This document shows positions 34,467 through 44,878 of a DNA stretch of 64,000 nucleotides, piece after piece. The position numbers and the translations under genes were made by a program. The notes beneath the pieces are model-generated. The model had not been told where the DNA came from. It searched no databases and worked only from the letters and a program-made list of their open reading frames with translations. Source of the DNA: Parvibaculum sp. (lineage in GTDB: Bacteria; Pseudomonadota; Alphaproteobacteria; Parvibaculales; Parvibaculaceae). The stretch covers positions 79,849-143,848 of the forward strand of contig JAUSLL010000018.1 of the NCBI GenBank assembly GCA_030649335.1, written 5' to 3'. Every line of letters begins with the position of its first letter. Position 1 is the stretch's first letter.

Positions 34467-35096
34467 TCAGACCTTGGGCACAGCCATGCCGCGCTGCACC
34501 GCCGGGCGTCCGCCGACGTCAGCAAGCCAGCGACGTACATTCGCGCCATCTCCGACCACATCCGGGTTTGCCGCCGCGATAAGCTCGAAGCCCGGCGCGA
34601 CCCAGGGATAGGTGATCATATCGGCAATTGAATAATCGCCGCCGAGATATGGCGCTTCGCCCAAACGCTTTTCGAGAATGCCCGTCAGGCGTGCGGCTTC
34701 ATTCTGATAGCGCGTAATGGCGTAAGGAATTTTCTCCGGCGCATTCATGAAATGAAAGAGCTGACCGAACATCGGACCGACGCCAGCCATCTGCCACATC
34801 AGCCATTCAAGCACCTTGGCGCGCTGCGCGCCTTTCGGTGCCAAAAACTTGCCGGTCTTTTCAGCCAGATAAATCAGGATCGCGCCTGACTCAAAAACGG
34901 AAAGCGGTCCGCCTTCGGCATCATTATCAACGATGGCGGGGATCCGGTTGTTGGGACTGATCTGCAAAAACGCAGGCGCAAACTGTTCGCTCTTGCCGAT
35001 GTCGACCGGATGCACTGTGTATTCAAGACCACACTCTTCCAGCATGATCGAGACTTTGCGGCCATTCGGCGTCGTCCAGGTGTAAAGATCAATCAT
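34467..35096 (-). CDS. glutathione S-transferase, YfcG/Ure2-like
   Basis: This 209-residue protein has an N-terminal thioredoxin fold beginning MIDLYTWTTPNGRKVSIMLE, with IPAIVD (cis-Pro) and FESGAILIYLAEK (glutathione-binding Glu-Ser), and an alpha-helical C-domain containing YLGGDYSIADMITYPW. The TTPNG start resembles the YfcG/YghU-type enzymes with disulfide reductase activity. The ATG at 35096 follows AAGGAG at 9 bases. A decayed paralogue lies nearby (35676-36169). Confidence 0.93.
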   Translation of the reverse strand: MIDLYTWTTPNGRKVSIMLEECGLEYTVHPVDIGKSEQFAPAFLQISPNNRIPAIVDNDAEGGPLSVFESGAILIYLAEKTGKFLAPKGAQRAKVLEWLMWQMAGVGPMFGQLFHFMNAPEKIPYAITRYQNEAARLTGILEKRLGEAPYLGGDYSIADMITYPWVAPGFELIAAANPDVVGDGANVRRWLADVGGRPAVQRGMAVPKV

Positions 35097-35195
35097 CCCG
35101 TCTTGCTCCTTCATACATGCGCGAAGCCGGTGCAGCGCGTTGAGCGCATATAGGCAAGCGGGGACGGATTCCAATCCCCCGCAGCAAACGGATGC

Positions 35196-35576
35196 TCAAT
35201 AGCTAGCCGTCACTTCGATGTGATGATGACGGTGCAGCTTGCACACATAGGGTTCGATCAGATAGGTGCCGGCAGGCAAGGACAATCCGATCGCCTGCTG
35301 CGGATCAAGAAAACTTGCGACCTGCACACCGGCTTCCGTCTTGATGTCGAAACCATATGTGCCGTCCATCACGCGCGTGATCTTGCCTTCGCTCGGCAGC
35401 ACAAGCTTGTCGCCCCACTCCGACTTGGTGTGAAACTTGTCGTTCATCACGACTGTGTTGGTGGCAACAATCTGACCGGCACCGGCAATGGCCGGATGCA
35501 AAACGAATGCGCCAAGCAAAGCCAGAGATGCCCATTGCGCCAGCCGGCCTTTGTTCGATCTCACCACGGCAAGCAC
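35196..35576 (-). CDS. secreted protein of unknown function
   Basis: This 126-residue protein has a basic N-terminus, a hydrophobic signal segment (WASLALLGAFVLHPAIAGAG) and a short beta-rich mature chain ending KLHRHHHIEVTASY. No family was recognised. It contains a single Cys. The upstream neighbour on this strand is the decayed transferase with its own terminator, so it is transcribed separately. Confidence 0.6.
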   Translation of the reverse strand: MLAVVRSNKGRLAQWASLALLGAFVLHPAIAGAGQIVATNTVVMNDKFHTKSEWGDKLVLPSEGKITRVMDGTYGFDIKTEAGVQVASFLDPQQAIGLSLPAGTYLIEPYVCKLHRHHHIEVTASY

Positions 35577-35596
35577 TCCCGTCTATTCGCTACTGC

Positions 35597-35633
35597 AAAA
35601 AAATCAGCGCGCCCAGTTTCGTGGACGCGCTGA
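35597..35633 (-). terminator. rho-independent terminator after the decayed transferase
   Basis: On the minus strand TCAGCGCG and CGCGCTGA pair around a loop and are followed by seven T residues (35603-35597). It would have ended the transcript of the now broken glutathione transferase gene. Confidence 0.75.
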
Positions 35634-35675
35634 AGCTTAGCAAGTGACGGGCGGGGCCGTAACCCCTGCCCGTCT

Positions 35676-36169
35676 TTAGGTGTGTGTTTGTGCGGTTTGT
35701 CCAAAGAGGACCTTGCGGGCCGCTTTGGCGTCTTTGGTATCGTCCCCGAATGTTCCCTTGCGCCATTCGCGGCCAAGGTTGAAACCCTGTTGGACGGCAT
35801 AACGGGCGCAAACCCGTTCAAACCCGTCCGTGAGGGTGGGAAAGTCTTCGATCTGCTAACTCTGGTTTTTGTATTGAACAATCCAGCGCCAGCAGGCCAT
35901 GTCCGCAATCAAATCGCCTCCGCAGAGATAATCCATACCCTTGAGGCGCATATTCATGGCGCCACGGGGCCGGTTCACATCATTGGTACAACGTTCGACT
36001 GCCTACAGGATTTTTTTGCGCATATTGGCGGAAATGGCGCGATCTTCAGAAAAGACGGCGCGAACTGTTCGCCAATACCGATATTCACCGGCCTTGCCAC
36101 GTAGGGCAGACCGCACTCCTCCAGCATGATCGACACTCTCCAGCCATTTGGAATAGGCCGGTAATACAT
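35676..36169 (-). pseudogene. decayed glutathione S-transferase
   Basis: The 5' part encodes MYYRPIPNGWRVSIMLEECG and EQFAPSFLKIAPF, closely matching the intact neighbour at 34467-35096. The frame then ends in stops. The C-terminal part resumes in another frame with YLCGGDLIADMACWRWIVQY, an in-frame TAG, and IEDFPTLTDGFERVCARYAV to a TAA at 35676. The middle (substrate-domain start) is missing. A deletion, a frameshift and a nonsense change together rule out a functional product. Confidence 0.8.
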
Positions 36170-36297
36170 CTCGATCGGCTTTGACGCGCCCAGCTTCACG
36201 GATAGTTTCTTTACAGAAACCTGCTTGGCTGAACGAACCGTCATAGAGGGGCGCGTGGCCGCCGCACTCCTTGCGGCAGGCCGGCGACTAACAGTCA

Positions 36298-36729
36298 TTA
36301 CTTCTTCGCGGCGGGCTTACGCTTCGCAGCGGGCTTCTTCGCAGCTTTTTTGGCTGCGGGCTTCTTTGCTGCGGCTTTTTTGGCAGCAGGCTTCTTCGCA
36401 GCGGCTTTCTTAGCAGCAGGCTTCTTGACTGCGGCTTTTTTGGCGGCTGGCTTCTTCTTCGCAACTGCCTTCTTGGCGGCTGGCTTCTTAGCAGCTGGCT
36501 TCTTCTTCGCTACTGCCTTTTTGGCGGCGGGCTTCTTGACCGCAGCTTTTTTGACAGCAGGCTTCTTCTTCGCAGCCGGCTTCTTCTTCGCGGCAGGCTT
36601 CTTCTTGGCTGCCGTGGTCTTGGCGGCCAGCTTCTTCACTGCCGGTTTCTTGGCGGCAGCTTTTTTCGCTGCCGGCTTTTTGACCGCTGCCTTTTTGGCG
36701 GCGGGTTTCGCTTTTGCTTTCGTAGCCAT
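36298..36729 (-). CDS. histone H1-like Ala/Lys/Pro repeat protein
   Basis: This 143-residue protein is made almost wholly of [13 protein letters not shown] repeats, highly basic and disordered, like bacterial histone H1-like proteins and the tails of alphaproteobacterial HU. It probably binds DNA or RNA without sequence preference. The ATG at 36729 follows AGGAG. The upstream 50 codons of open frame are the leader region. A similar Lys/Ala/Pro tail ends TopA in this window. Repeat number may vary between strains. Confidence 0.85.
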   Translation of the reverse strand: MATKAKAKPAAKKAAVKKPAAKKAAAKKPAVKKLAAKTTAAKKKPAAKKKPAAKKKPAVKKAAVKKPAAKKAVAKKKPAAKKPAAKKAVAKKKPAAKKAAVKKPAAKKAAAKKPAAKKAAAKKPAAKKAAKKPAAKRKPAAKK

Positions 36730-36828
36730 GTTTTCTCTAGCTCCTGATGTGCCGATATTGTCCGGCGACAATCCATTGACTCGCAACACGCACACTCGTT
36801 GCGCCCAAGTACCCCTTAGACGCGTTAA

Positions 36829-36859
36829 ATAATATGAGCGCGCGCGATCACCTCTGCAA
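36829..36859 (-). promoter_or_regulatory. possible promoter of the H1-like gene
   Basis: On the minus strand TTGCAG (36859-36854) and TATTAT (36834-36829) are 19 bases apart, 100 bases before the ATG. The long spacer is suboptimal, as in promoters needing an activator. Confidence 0.35.
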
Positions 36860-36882
36860 CACACTGTTGCAAATTTGTGCAA
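36855..36882. promoter_or_regulatory. overlapping dyads upstream of the H1-like gene
   Basis: TGCAACA-CAC-TGTTGCA (36855-36871) is a perfect dyad and overlaps TTGCA-AATTTG-TGCAA (36867-36882). Three TTGCA/TGCAA half-sites thus sit over the putative -35, as expected for a dimeric regulator. Confidence 0.45.
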
Positions 36883-36948
36883 GCGGTCCCGGCCACTCTC
36901 AGGGAAAAGTGGTTTACAAATCGTTCACCGGAGCGGTGGATTTTTTAG

Positions 36949-38463
36949 TCAGTCGTCGGATGAAGCGCCCAACTTTGCCGCAATAATTTCATTGACGACT
37001 TGCGGATTAGCCTTGCCAGACGTGGATTTCATGACTTGTCCGACAAACCAGCCTGCTAATGCAGGCTTTTCTTTTGCTTGCGCAACTTTATCCGGGTTCG
37101 CCGCCATGATGGCGTCCACAGCGGCCTCAATCGCACCCGTATCTGTCACTTGGCGCAGACCGTCCTTTTCGACGATTTCTGCAGGGTCACGCCCCGTTTT
37201 GTACATCGAATCAAAAACGTCCTTCGCGATTCGACCTGAAATTGTGCCGTCCGTGATGAGATCAACGAGCTCTCCGAGCTGTTTTGGAGACACCGGAGAG
37301 GTCTCAATCGTGTGTCCTTCACGGTTCAACGCACCGTACAAATCACTCGTCATCCAGTTCACCGCAAGCTTGCCATCGCGTCCCGGCTTGCCGCTTTTCA
37401 TCACCGCTTCGTAGTAGTCCGCAGTCGCCGCTTCGCCGACAAGAACGGTCGCGTCATAGGCCGACAGACCATACTCGGACATCAGACGCGCCTTTTTATC
37501 GTCCGGAAGCTCGGGCAAATTCGCCGCAATGCGGTCGATGTCTGCCTGATCGAGAACCAGCGGCAGCAAATCCGGATCGGGGAAGTAGCGATAGTCATGC
37601 GCCTCTTCCTTCGAGCGCATCGACCGCGTTTCACCCGCCTTGGGATCGAAAAGCCGCGTCTCCTGCGTGATCGAACCACCCTCTTCGAGGATTTCGATCT
37701 GGCGACGCGCTTCATATTCGATCGCCTGACCGATGAAGCGGATCGAGTTCACATTCTTGATTTCGCAGCGTGTGCCAAGCTTTTCGCCGGGGCGACGCAC
37801 GGAAACGTTCACGTCCGCACGAAGCGAACCTTCCTCCATATTGCCGTCGCAAGTGCCGAGATAACGAAGGATGGTACGAAGTTTCGTTACATAAGCACGC
37901 GCTTCGTCCGACGAACGCATGTCCGGCTTCGACACAATTTCCATCAGAGCGACGCCCGAACGGTTGAGATCGACGTGGCTGTTGCCGGGTGCAAGATCGT
38001 GGACGCTCTTGCCCGCATCCTGTTCCATATGAAGACGTTCAATGCCGACGGCGATACTGCGACCGCCCGCCAGATCGATGACAACTTCGCCTTCGCCGAC
38101 AATCGGGCTCTTGAACTGCGAAATCTGATAGCCCTGCGGCAGATCGGGATAGAAATAGTTCTTCCGGTCGAACACTGAGTAGGGATTGATCTTGGCGCGT
38201 AAGCCCAGACCCGTCTTCACCGCCTGCTCGACGCAATAACGGTTGATGACCGGCAACATGCCGGGCAATGCGGCGTCAACGAGACTCACCTGCGTGTTCG
38301 GCTCAGCACCGAACTCTGTTGAAGCCCCTGAGAACAATTTGGCCTTCGACGAGATCTGCGCATGCACTTCAAGCCCGAGAATGATCTCCCAGTCGCCTGT
38401 CGTGCCTTTAATCAGGTCTTCGTCGCGCGGATCGCGATGCTGCATGCTGTAAACGACGGTCAT
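36949..38463 (-). CDS. gatB: aspartyl/glutamyl-tRNA(Asn/Gln) amidotransferase subunit B
   Basis: This 504-residue GatB recognises mischarged tRNA and phosphorylates its acyl group for transamidation. The hallmarks are [52 protein letters not shown] and a C-terminal YqeY-like tail ([24 protein letters not shown]). The ATG at 38463 overlaps the gatA stop (ATGA); the frame extends four codons upstream. It is last in gatC-gatA-gatB. Confidence 0.96.
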   Translation of the reverse strand: MTVVYSMQHRDPRDEDLIKGTTGDWEIILGLEVHAQISSKAKLFSGASTEFGAEPNTQVSLVDAALPGMLPVINRYCVEQAVKTGLGLRAKINPYSVFDRKNYFYPDLPQGYQISQFKSPIVGEGEVVIDLAGGRSIAVGIERLHMEQDAGKSVHDLAPGNSHVDLNRSGVALMEIVSKPDMRSSDEARAYVTKLRTILRYLGTCDGNMEEGSLRADVNVSVRRPGEKLGTRCEIKNVNSIRFIGQAIEYEARRQIEILEEGGSITQETRLFDPKAGETRSMRSKEEAHDYRYFPDPDLLPLVLDQADIDRIAANLPELPDDKKARLMSEYGLSAYDATVLVGEAATADYYEAVMKSGKPGRDGKLAVNWMTSDLYGALNREGHTIETSPVSPKQLGELVDLITDGTISGRIAKDVFDSMYKTGRDPAEIVEKDGLRQVTDTGAIEAAVDAIMAANPDKVAQAKEKPALAGWFVGQVMKSTSGKANPQVVNEIIAAKLGASSDD

Positions 38464-39938
38464 GCTGTCCACCATGTCTTGGGTTCGGCTGTAAATTCAG
38501 CCGCCTGCTCCAGCGCGAAGGCCGCGCGCAGCAATGTTTCTTCGTCAAACGTCTTGCCGATCAGTTGCAGCCCGAGCGGTAGCCCCTCGCTCGACAATCC
38601 GGCGGGCACAGAGATGCCTGGCAGTCCGGCAAGGTTGACCGTCACCGTGAACACGTCATTGAGATACATGGACAGCGGATCAGACGTCTTCTCGCCGATG
38701 CCGAAGGCCGCAGACGGCGCGGTCGGCGTCAGCAACACATCGCAACTGCGATATGCTTCTGCGAAGTCGCGTGCGATCAGCGTGCGCACCTGCTGCGCCT
38801 TCAGATAATAAGCGTCGTAGTAACCGGCAGACAGAACATAGGTGCCGATCAGCACGCGACGACGCACTTCAGCGCCGAAACCGGCAGCGCGTGTCTTCTC
38901 ATACATATCGGTGATGTCTTTGCCTTCGACGCGCAACCCGTAACGCACGCCATCGTAACGCGCGAGGTTCGACGAGGCTTCGGCAGGCGCGACGATGTAA
39001 TAGGTCGGCAGCGCATATTTGGTGTTGGGCAGGCTCACATCGACAATTTCTGCGCCTGCCGCCTTCAGCCACTCAATGCCGCGCGTCCACAGCGCGTCGA
39101 TCTCGGCGTTCATACCATCGACCCGATATTCTTTCGGAATACCGACGCGCAAACCCTTAATGCCTTTGCCGAGCGCGGCTTCATAGTCCGGCACAGGCTG
39201 ATTGACGCTGGTTGAATCCTTTTCATCGTAACCGGCCATCGAGCCGAGCATGATCGCCGCATCGCGCACGTCGCGTGTGATCGGACCGGCCTGATCGAGT
39301 GACGACGCAAACGCCACCACGCCCCAGCGCGAGCAACGGCCATAGGTCGGCTTGATACCAACTGTGCCGGTGAAGGCCGCAGGCTGACGGATGGAGCCGC
39401 CTGTGTCTGTCGCTGTCGCCGCAAGGCAGAGCCGCGCGGAAACGGCCGACGATGAACCACCCGACGATCCACCAGGCACAAGATTGGTCGTGTCGCCATT
39501 GCGACGCCACGGATTGACCACGGGGCCGTAGAAGCTCGTCTCATTGGATGAGCCCATAGCAAACTCGTCATTGTTGAGCTTGCCCAGCATCACCGCGCCA
39601 TCGCGCCAGAGGTTCGACGTCACGGTGGACTCGTAAGGCGGCACAAACCCGTCGAGGATGTGGCTGCACGCCGTTGTCAGCACACCCTTCGTCGCAAAGA
39701 GGTCCTTGATGCCGAGCGGAATGCCTTCCAGCGCTCCGCCCTCGCCCTTAGCGAGCTTCGCGTCGGACGCCTTGGCCATCTCCAGCGCCTTGTCCGCCGT
39801 CACAGTCACATAGGCGTTGAGCGCCTTGCCCGCTTCCATCGCCTTCAGGTAAGCGCCTGTCAGTTCCACCGAAGTGATCTCTTTGGCCTTCAGCGCATCA
39901 CGCGCACCGGCCAATGTCAGCTTTGTCAGGTCACTCAT
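38460..39938 (-). CDS. gatA: aspartyl/glutamyl-tRNA(Asn/Gln) amidotransferase subunit A
   Basis: This 492-residue amidase-signature enzyme releases ammonia from glutamine for the GatCAB complex. The Ser-cisSer-Lys triad lies in [10 protein letters not shown] (Lys) and the signature [15 protein letters not shown] with [13 protein letters not shown]. The start was set at MSDLTKLT (39938); an adjacent ATG at 39941 is equally possible. It overlaps gatC by one base and gatB by four. Confidence 0.96.
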   Translation of the reverse strand: MSDLTKLTLAGARDALKAKEITSVELTGAYLKAMEAGKALNAYVTVTADKALEMAKASDAKLAKGEGGALEGIPLGIKDLFATKGVLTTACSHILDGFVPPYESTVTSNLWRDGAVMLGKLNNDEFAMGSSNETSFYGPVVNPWRRNGDTTNLVPGGSSGGSSSAVSARLCLAATATDTGGSIRQPAAFTGTVGIKPTYGRCSRWGVVAFASSLDQAGPITRDVRDAAIMLGSMAGYDEKDSTSVNQPVPDYEAALGKGIKGLRVGIPKEYRVDGMNAEIDALWTRGIEWLKAAGAEIVDVSLPNTKYALPTYYIVAPAEASSNLARYDGVRYGLRVEGKDITDMYEKTRAAGFGAEVRRRVLIGTYVLSAGYYDAYYLKAQQVRTLIARDFAEAYRSCDVLLTPTAPSAAFGIGEKTSDPLSMYLNDVFTVTVNLAGLPGISVPAGLSSEGLPLGLQLIGKTFDEETLLRAAFALEQAAEFTAEPKTWWTA

Positions 39939-40225
39939 CATTCCACCACTCTCGGCACAACATAAAATCCGTCTTCCGATGACGGTGCATTGCCCGTCAC
40001 GTCCTTTTGGTGATTGCCGGAGGTCACAACGTCTTCGCGCATCTTCATGGTCATAGCGACTGCGCTCGTCATCGGCTCGACACCTTGGGTATCGACTTCG
40101 CCCAACATTTCCACCCAATCGAGAATGGTGTTGAGTTCGCCCGCAAGCGCCGGAAGCTCATCTTCCCGGACAGCAATCCGGGCAAGCTTGGCGATGCGCC
40201 GGACCGTGTTCTGATCGACCGACAT
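39938..40225 (-). CDS. gatC: aspartyl/glutamyl-tRNA(Asn/Gln) amidotransferase subunit C
   Basis: This 95-residue GatC wraps between GatA and GatB to stabilise the complex. It begins [17 protein letters not shown] and has [21 protein letters not shown], with the C-terminal YVVPRVVE that enters GatA. It is the first gene of the operon, with an AAGG ribosome site, and diverges from ruvX across a 210-base gap. Confidence 0.95.
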   Translation of the reverse strand: MSVDQNTVRRIAKLARIAVREDELPALAGELNTILDWVEMLGEVDTQGVEPMTSAVAMTMKMREDVVTSGNHQKDVTGNAPSSEDGFYVVPRVVE

Positions 40226-40435
40226 ATAGAGTGCCTTTATTTTGGTTCGGAGGGGCGGGCCCAAATCACCGGCGCCCCGTCTAAGGATTCGGCGGAACAT
40301 AACAAAGCTGGGTGCGGTGCCGCAACGATGGTCCACTCTATATATGAGGATATCGCATTGCGCCCGCCCCATACTCCACATATGGTCCGCGCCGAGATAT
40401 CCCTCATATGGGATTAAACCAAGGGAATCCAAGGC

Positions 40436-40906
40436 TTGAGCGGTAACGTGAAGACATTGATAGAGCTGCGTGACGGGCTGTCTCGCGGTCAGAGATGGAT
40501 GGGGCTCGACCTCGGATCGAAGACAATCGGCCTTTCCCTCTCAGATGTTACTTTAACTGTGGCCACGCCGCTGGAAACCATCCGCCGCACCAAATTCGCA
40601 GCCGACGTCGCCCGCCTGCTCGAATTGGCCAAAGAACATGACATCGGCGGCTTCGTCATCGGCCTGCCGATCAATATGGACGGCTCCGAGGGGCCTGCCG
40701 CTCAATCCGCCCGCGCCTTCGCCCGCAATCTCGAAAAGCTCTCGCCCATCCCGCTGACCTTCTGGGACGAACGCATGTCCACCGCCGCCGTCACGCGCAC
40801 GCTGCTCGAAGCAGACGCCAGCCGCGCGCGCCGCGCCGAAGTCGTGGACAAGATGGCCGCCGCCTACATCCTGCAAGGCGCACTGGAACGATTGCGCCGC
40901 CTCTGA
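40436..40906 (+). CDS. ruvX: YqgF/RuvX family pre-16S rRNA nuclease
   Basis: This 156-residue RNase H-like protein has [20 protein letters not shown] (here [16 protein letters not shown]), [15 protein letters not shown] and [11 protein letters not shown], the acidic and surrounding motifs of YqgF/RuvX, which matures 16S rRNA. Starts at TTG (40436) or GTG (40448) are possible; no ATG precedes the conserved core, and the latter has a GAGCGG site 5 bases upstream. Confidence 0.92.
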   Translation: MSGNVKTLIELRDGLSRGQRWMGLDLGSKTIGLSLSDVTLTVATPLETIRRTKFAADVARLLELAKEHDIGGFVIGLPINMDGSEGPAAQSARAFARNLEKLSPIPLTFWDERMSTAAVTRTLLEADASRARRAEVVDKMAAAYILQGALERLRRL

Positions 40907-40950
40907 GCCACCTGTATCAAAGCAGTGGAGCACAGCGGAGACAGCGCCAA

Positions 40951-42219
40951 TTGACCGAAACCCCCTATCGCCTGCCCCGCGAACAGCGGCTGCTCCTGCT
41001 GATGGTCGGCAGCTCACTCTTCATCAACAATTACGACCTCGGCATTTTCTCGCTGGCCCTGCCGCAGATTCAAGCCTCTCTCTCCATTCAGGAAGAGAAC
41101 ATCGGCTTCTTCACCGGCATCATCCGCTTCGGCGTGCTGCTCGCCTTCCCGCTGGCCTTCATGGCCGATGTTGTCGGACGCAAACGCCTGCTGATCATCA
41201 CCATCGCCGGCATGACGCTCTCGACCGTGCTGACCGCCTTCGCCCAAACCGATATCCAGTTTCTTATTCTGCAAACACTGGCCCGCTGCTTCGCCTATGC
41301 CGAGGACATGATCTGTTACGTCATCGTCGCCGAAGAGATCGACGCCCGCATGCGCGGCTGGGCACTGGGCCGCCTCGCCGCCATCGGGACACTCGGCTAC
41401 GGCCTCTCTGCACTCCTCTACATGCAGATCGACGTGTTGCCGCACGGCTGGCGTGATTTTTATCTGATCGGTGCGTCAGGTCTCATCGTCATCATCCTCG
41501 CGCGCACCCAGTTGCGTGAAACCAAACGCTTTACCGACCTCCACACCCTTCGTGCCGCCACAACCCGCACCATGATGCAGCACCTTGCGCCGGTCATCTC
41601 TCTGGCCCGTGACTATCCCGGACGCTTCGCCGCCCTTGTCGCAACCACCGCCCCCTTCTCCTTCGGCCTCGCCGCCACCTTCGCCTTCATTTCAAAGTTT
41701 TTGCAGGACACGCACAATTACACACCGGCACAGGTCGGCACGCTGCAGTTCTTCGGCGGCGCCCTCGCCATCCTCGGCTATTTCGTGGCCGGACGTATCA
41801 GCGACCGCGTCGGGCGACGCATGGTCCTCACCTTCACCATTCTCCCCGCCAGCGCCCTCTTCTATGTCTTCTACCTGACGAGCGACCCCTACATTCTGGT
41901 CGCCAGCTGGATCTGCGCCCTGTTCCTCTATTTCGCCGCTGAAGTCACCCTCTCCGCACTCGGTGCCGAACTCTTCCCCACCTCCTACCGCGCGACGTCA
42001 GCCGCCGCCCGTGGCGTCATCAACGTCACCGCGGGCATCGCAGGCCTCGCCGCCGAGAGCGCCATCTTCCCGCTCGTCGGCTCGCACGCCACCGCCATCG
42101 TCATTTTGCTTTCCGTGGCTCCCCTTGCCATCATTCCGGTACTGCTCTTCCTGCCCGAAACCGCCGGACGCAATCTCGAAGAGGTTTCGCCCGAAGTCGA
42201 TCTGACGATTATCAAATGA
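40951..42219 (+). CDS. MFS transporter, sugar-porter-like
   Basis: This 422-residue protein has twelve predicted membrane helices. The motif between helices 2 and 3 (FMADVVGRKRLLII) and its repeat between 8 and 9 (GRISDRVGRRMVL) are MFS signatures. AELFPTSYRATSAAARGVIN and a late PETAGRNLEE match the sugar/organic-acid porter group. It starts with TTG behind GGAG. The substrate is unknown. Confidence 0.9.
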   Translation: MTETPYRLPREQRLLLLMVGSSLFINNYDLGIFSLALPQIQASLSIQEENIGFFTGIIRFGVLLAFPLAFMADVVGRKRLLIITIAGMTLSTVLTAFAQTDIQFLILQTLARCFAYAEDMICYVIVAEEIDARMRGWALGRLAAIGTLGYGLSALLYMQIDVLPHGWRDFYLIGASGLIVIILARTQLRETKRFTDLHTLRAATTRTMMQHLAPVISLARDYPGRFAALVATTAPFSFGLAATFAFISKFLQDTHNYTPAQVGTLQFFGGALAILGYFVAGRISDRVGRRMVLTFTILPASALFYVFYLTSDPYILVASWICALFLYFAAEVTLSALGAELFPTSYRATSAAARGVINVTAGIAGLAAESAIFPLVGSHATAIVILLSVAPLAIIPVLLFLPETAGRNLEEVSPEVDLTIIK

Positions 42220-42228
42220 GGTCCTGAC

Positions 42229-43143
42229 GTGCTCGCCATTCTCACCTCACTTGTTCCCGTCTTCCTCGTCATCGGGCTGGGCTTCGTCCTCAAACGGCGC
42301 GGCTTTCCGGGCGACGAAATCTGGGCACCGCTCGACCAGCTCAATTACTTTGTCCTGTTTCCCGCGCTGCTGCTGCACACGCTGGCCACAGCCGACCTCT
42401 CAAGCTTCGACGTCTGGCCCATGGCCGCCGCACTCGCCACCGGCCAGCTCACAATCATCGTGATCCTCGTCACCATTCAATATTTCCGCAAAATGAACGG
42501 GCCTGAATTCTCAAGCGTCTTTCAGGGCGCGGTGCGCTGGAACACATTCGTAGCGCTCGCTGCCATCGCCTCGCTCTATGGCAAACCCGGCGTCACCATG
42601 GCCGCCGTCGCCGTCGCTGTGCTGGTCCCCATCGCCAACACAAGCTGCGTCATCGCGCTCACCCGTTATGCGCAAAACATGCCGATCCACCCGCTCGTCA
42701 TCGGCAAACAGCTCGCCAAAAACCCGCTGCTCATCGCCTGCGTGGTCGGCATCTTCCTCAACGCCACCGGCATCGGCCTCACACCGTCACTCGCCACCAC
42801 CGCCCAGATCATCGGAGCAGCCTCGCTCACCCTCGGCCTCTTGTCGGTCGGCGCAGGCCTCCGCATCGGCCACATGATCGAAGAAAAAAACGCAGTCCTC
42901 TACACCAGCACGCTCAAACTTCTGCTCATGCCCGTGCTGATGATGGGCGCCTGCATGCTCTTTGGCGTCGAAGGCCTGCCGCGCCTCGTCGTGCTCATCT
43001 GCGCCTCCGTGCCGGGCGCGACATCATCCTATGTGCTGGCCCGCCAGCTTGGCGGCCATGTCGAAATGATGGCCAGCATCATCACCGGCGGCACCATCCT
43101 CGCCGTGATCACCATGCCGCTCATGCTCTGGATATTCGGCTAG
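42229..43143 (+). CDS. AEC family (auxin-efflux-carrier-type) transporter
   Basis: This 304-residue membrane protein has about ten hydrophobic helices. FLVIGLGFVLKRRGF at the start and the two-fold repeat with a Pro/Gly-rich break (SVPGATSSYVLARQLGGH) are typical of the AEC family, which carries organic acids or amino acids. It starts with GTG 9 bases after the MFS gene and converges with the acyl-CoA dehydrogenase gene, whose stop abuts it. Confidence 0.9.
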   Translation: MLAILTSLVPVFLVIGLGFVLKRRGFPGDEIWAPLDQLNYFVLFPALLLHTLATADLSSFDVWPMAAALATGQLTIIVILVTIQYFRKMNGPEFSSVFQGAVRWNTFVALAAIASLYGKPGVTMAAVAVAVLVPIANTSCVIALTRYAQNMPIHPLVIGKQLAKNPLLIACVVGIFLNATGIGLTPSLATTAQIIGAASLTLGLLSVGAGLRIGHMIEEKNAVLYTSTLKLLLMPVLMMGACMLFGVEGLPRLVVLICASVPGATSSYVLARQLGGHVEMMASIITGGTILAVITMPLMLWIFG

Positions 43144-44820
43144 TCACCGCTGAACCGCCGCCCGCTCCAATATCGCCCGCTGATCAACACCAGTAGGCAG
43201 CGTCCCGTAAATATCGCCCCAATCGCGCCCGAGCCGCGTCGCACAAAATGCGTCAGCGACCGCCGACGGCGAATGACGCAACAACACCGCCCCCGCCGCC
43301 AGTTTCGCCATCACTTCCACAATCTGCCGCGACCGCGCTTCGAGCGACGACATATCGGCAAACGCGTCCTTCAGCGCCGACAGCGCCCCGTCATAAGCCC
43401 CGCTCACGCCGCGCGATGCCTCGAACTCCGCAAACACAACACCAAGCGCCTCCGGCTCGCGCGATATGGCGCGCAGCACATCAAGGCACATGACGTTGCC
43501 AGACCCTTCCCAGATCGCATTCACCGGCATCTCCCGATAAATCCGCCCCGCAATCCCTTCCTCGACATAGCCATTGCCGCCGAGGCACTCCATCGCTTCG
43601 TAAGCAAGGTTCGGCGCACGCTTGCACACCCAATATTTCGCCACCGGCGTCATGATGCGTTTGTAAGCCGCCTCCGCCTCGTCGCCCGCCGCCTTGTCAA
43701 AAGCGCGCGCCACACGGAACGACAGCGCCGCCGCCGCTTCGCTTTCCAGCGCGAGATCCGCCAGCACATTCAGCATCAGCGGCTGATCGATCAGCTTCTT
43801 CTGAAACACAGTCCGGTGCGAACAATGATGCACAGCATTGGCCACCGCTGCCCGCATCATTCCCGCCGTCGCCACCGCGCAATCAAGCCGCGTGTAAGTC
43901 GCCATCTCCAGAATATTGCGAATGCCGCGCCCTTCGTCGCCGATCAGCCACGCAGCCGCACCCTGAAACTCAACTTCCGATGATGCATTCGACTTATTGC
44001 CCACCTTGTCCTTCAACCGCTGAATACGGATCGCATTGGGCATCCCGTCCGGCGTAAAACGCGGCATGAGGAAACACGACAACCCGCCCTTCGCCTGTGC
44101 CAGCACAAGAAACGCATCGCACATCGGCGCAGAGAAAAACCACTTGTGCCCCGTGATGCGATATTCGCCGCCCGGTCCGCCCGCACCGACAGCGACCGCC
44201 ACTGTCGTATTGGCGCGCACATCCGTGCCGCCCTGCTTCTCCGTCATCCCCATGCCGAAGGTCACACCCGCCTTATCCGACGCGGGTGCGAATGTCGGGT
44301 CATACTCACGCGACAAAATCCGCGGCACCCATTCGCGTGCGAGATCGGGCTGAAACATCAGCGCCGGCACCGCCGCATTGGTCATGGTGATCGGGCAGCC
44401 GTGGCCGCTCTCGATCTGCGTCATCATATAGGTACCGGCAAGCCGCGCCACGACCGCCCCCGCTTTTGGCGCGCTCCCGTCCGCCAGATAGTCCCATGGC
44501 GAGCCATGCAACCCCTGCTCGACCGACAGCGCCATCAACTGATGATACGAAGGATGAAACTCGACGCGATCGATCCGGTGTCCGAAGCGATCAAAACTTT
44601 TCAACACCGGCAGATAGGCATTAGCCTGCCGCCCGAGATCGATCACTTCCGCCGTACCGATCTTGGCCCCGAACCGCTCAAGCGATGCCTCCGACGCCGC
44701 GCCACCTTCCCGCGCCACCGTCTCGCGCAGCACCTTGTCCGAGCTATAGAGGTTGTAATCCTCCAGCGGCGGCGGCTGATTGAAGACTTCATGCGTGACG
44801 AAATGTGCACTCTCGGTCAT
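43144..44820 (-). CDS. acyl-CoA dehydrogenase, AidB-like
   Basis: This 558-residue flavoprotein has GMGMTEKQGGTDVRANTTVA, ITGHKWFFSAPMCDAFLVLA, RLKDKVGNKSNASSEVEF and YEAMECLGGNGYVEEGIAGR, followed by a C-terminal helical extension. The length and the extra N-terminal domain (VFNQPPPLEDYNLY) match E. coli AidB, an isovaleryl-CoA-dehydrogenase-like protein induced by alkylation damage; activity on substrates is uncertain. It faces a palindromic repeat upstream. Confidence 0.92.
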   Translation of the reverse strand: MTESAHFVTHEVFNQPPPLEDYNLYSSDKVLRETVAREGGAASEASLERFGAKIGTAEVIDLGRQANAYLPVLKSFDRFGHRIDRVEFHPSYHQLMALSVEQGLHGSPWDYLADGSAPKAGAVVARLAGTYMMTQIESGHGCPITMTNAAVPALMFQPDLAREWVPRILSREYDPTFAPASDKAGVTFGMGMTEKQGGTDVRANTTVAVAVGAGGPGGEYRITGHKWFFSAPMCDAFLVLAQAKGGLSCFLMPRFTPDGMPNAIRIQRLKDKVGNKSNASSEVEFQGAAAWLIGDEGRGIRNILEMATYTRLDCAVATAGMMRAAVANAVHHCSHRTVFQKKLIDQPLMLNVLADLALESEAAAALSFRVARAFDKAAGDEAEAAYKRIMTPVAKYWVCKRAPNLAYEAMECLGGNGYVEEGIAGRIYREMPVNAIWEGSGNVMCLDVLRAISREPEALGVVFAEFEASRGVSGAYDGALSALKDAFADMSSLEARSRQIVEVMAKLAAGAVLLRHSPSAVADAFCATRLGRDWGDIYGTLPTGVDQRAILERAAVQR

Positions 44821-44878
44821 GGCGTCCTCCTGAAGCTCTTAACCATGAGCCTAGCACAATCGCCTCCCGTCGCCTTAA

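Noticed and set aside
36298..36729. Tandem DNA repeat or CRISPR-like array
   Set aside because: The repetition is the protein repeat KKPAAKK itself; there are no fixed-length repeats separated by unique spacers.
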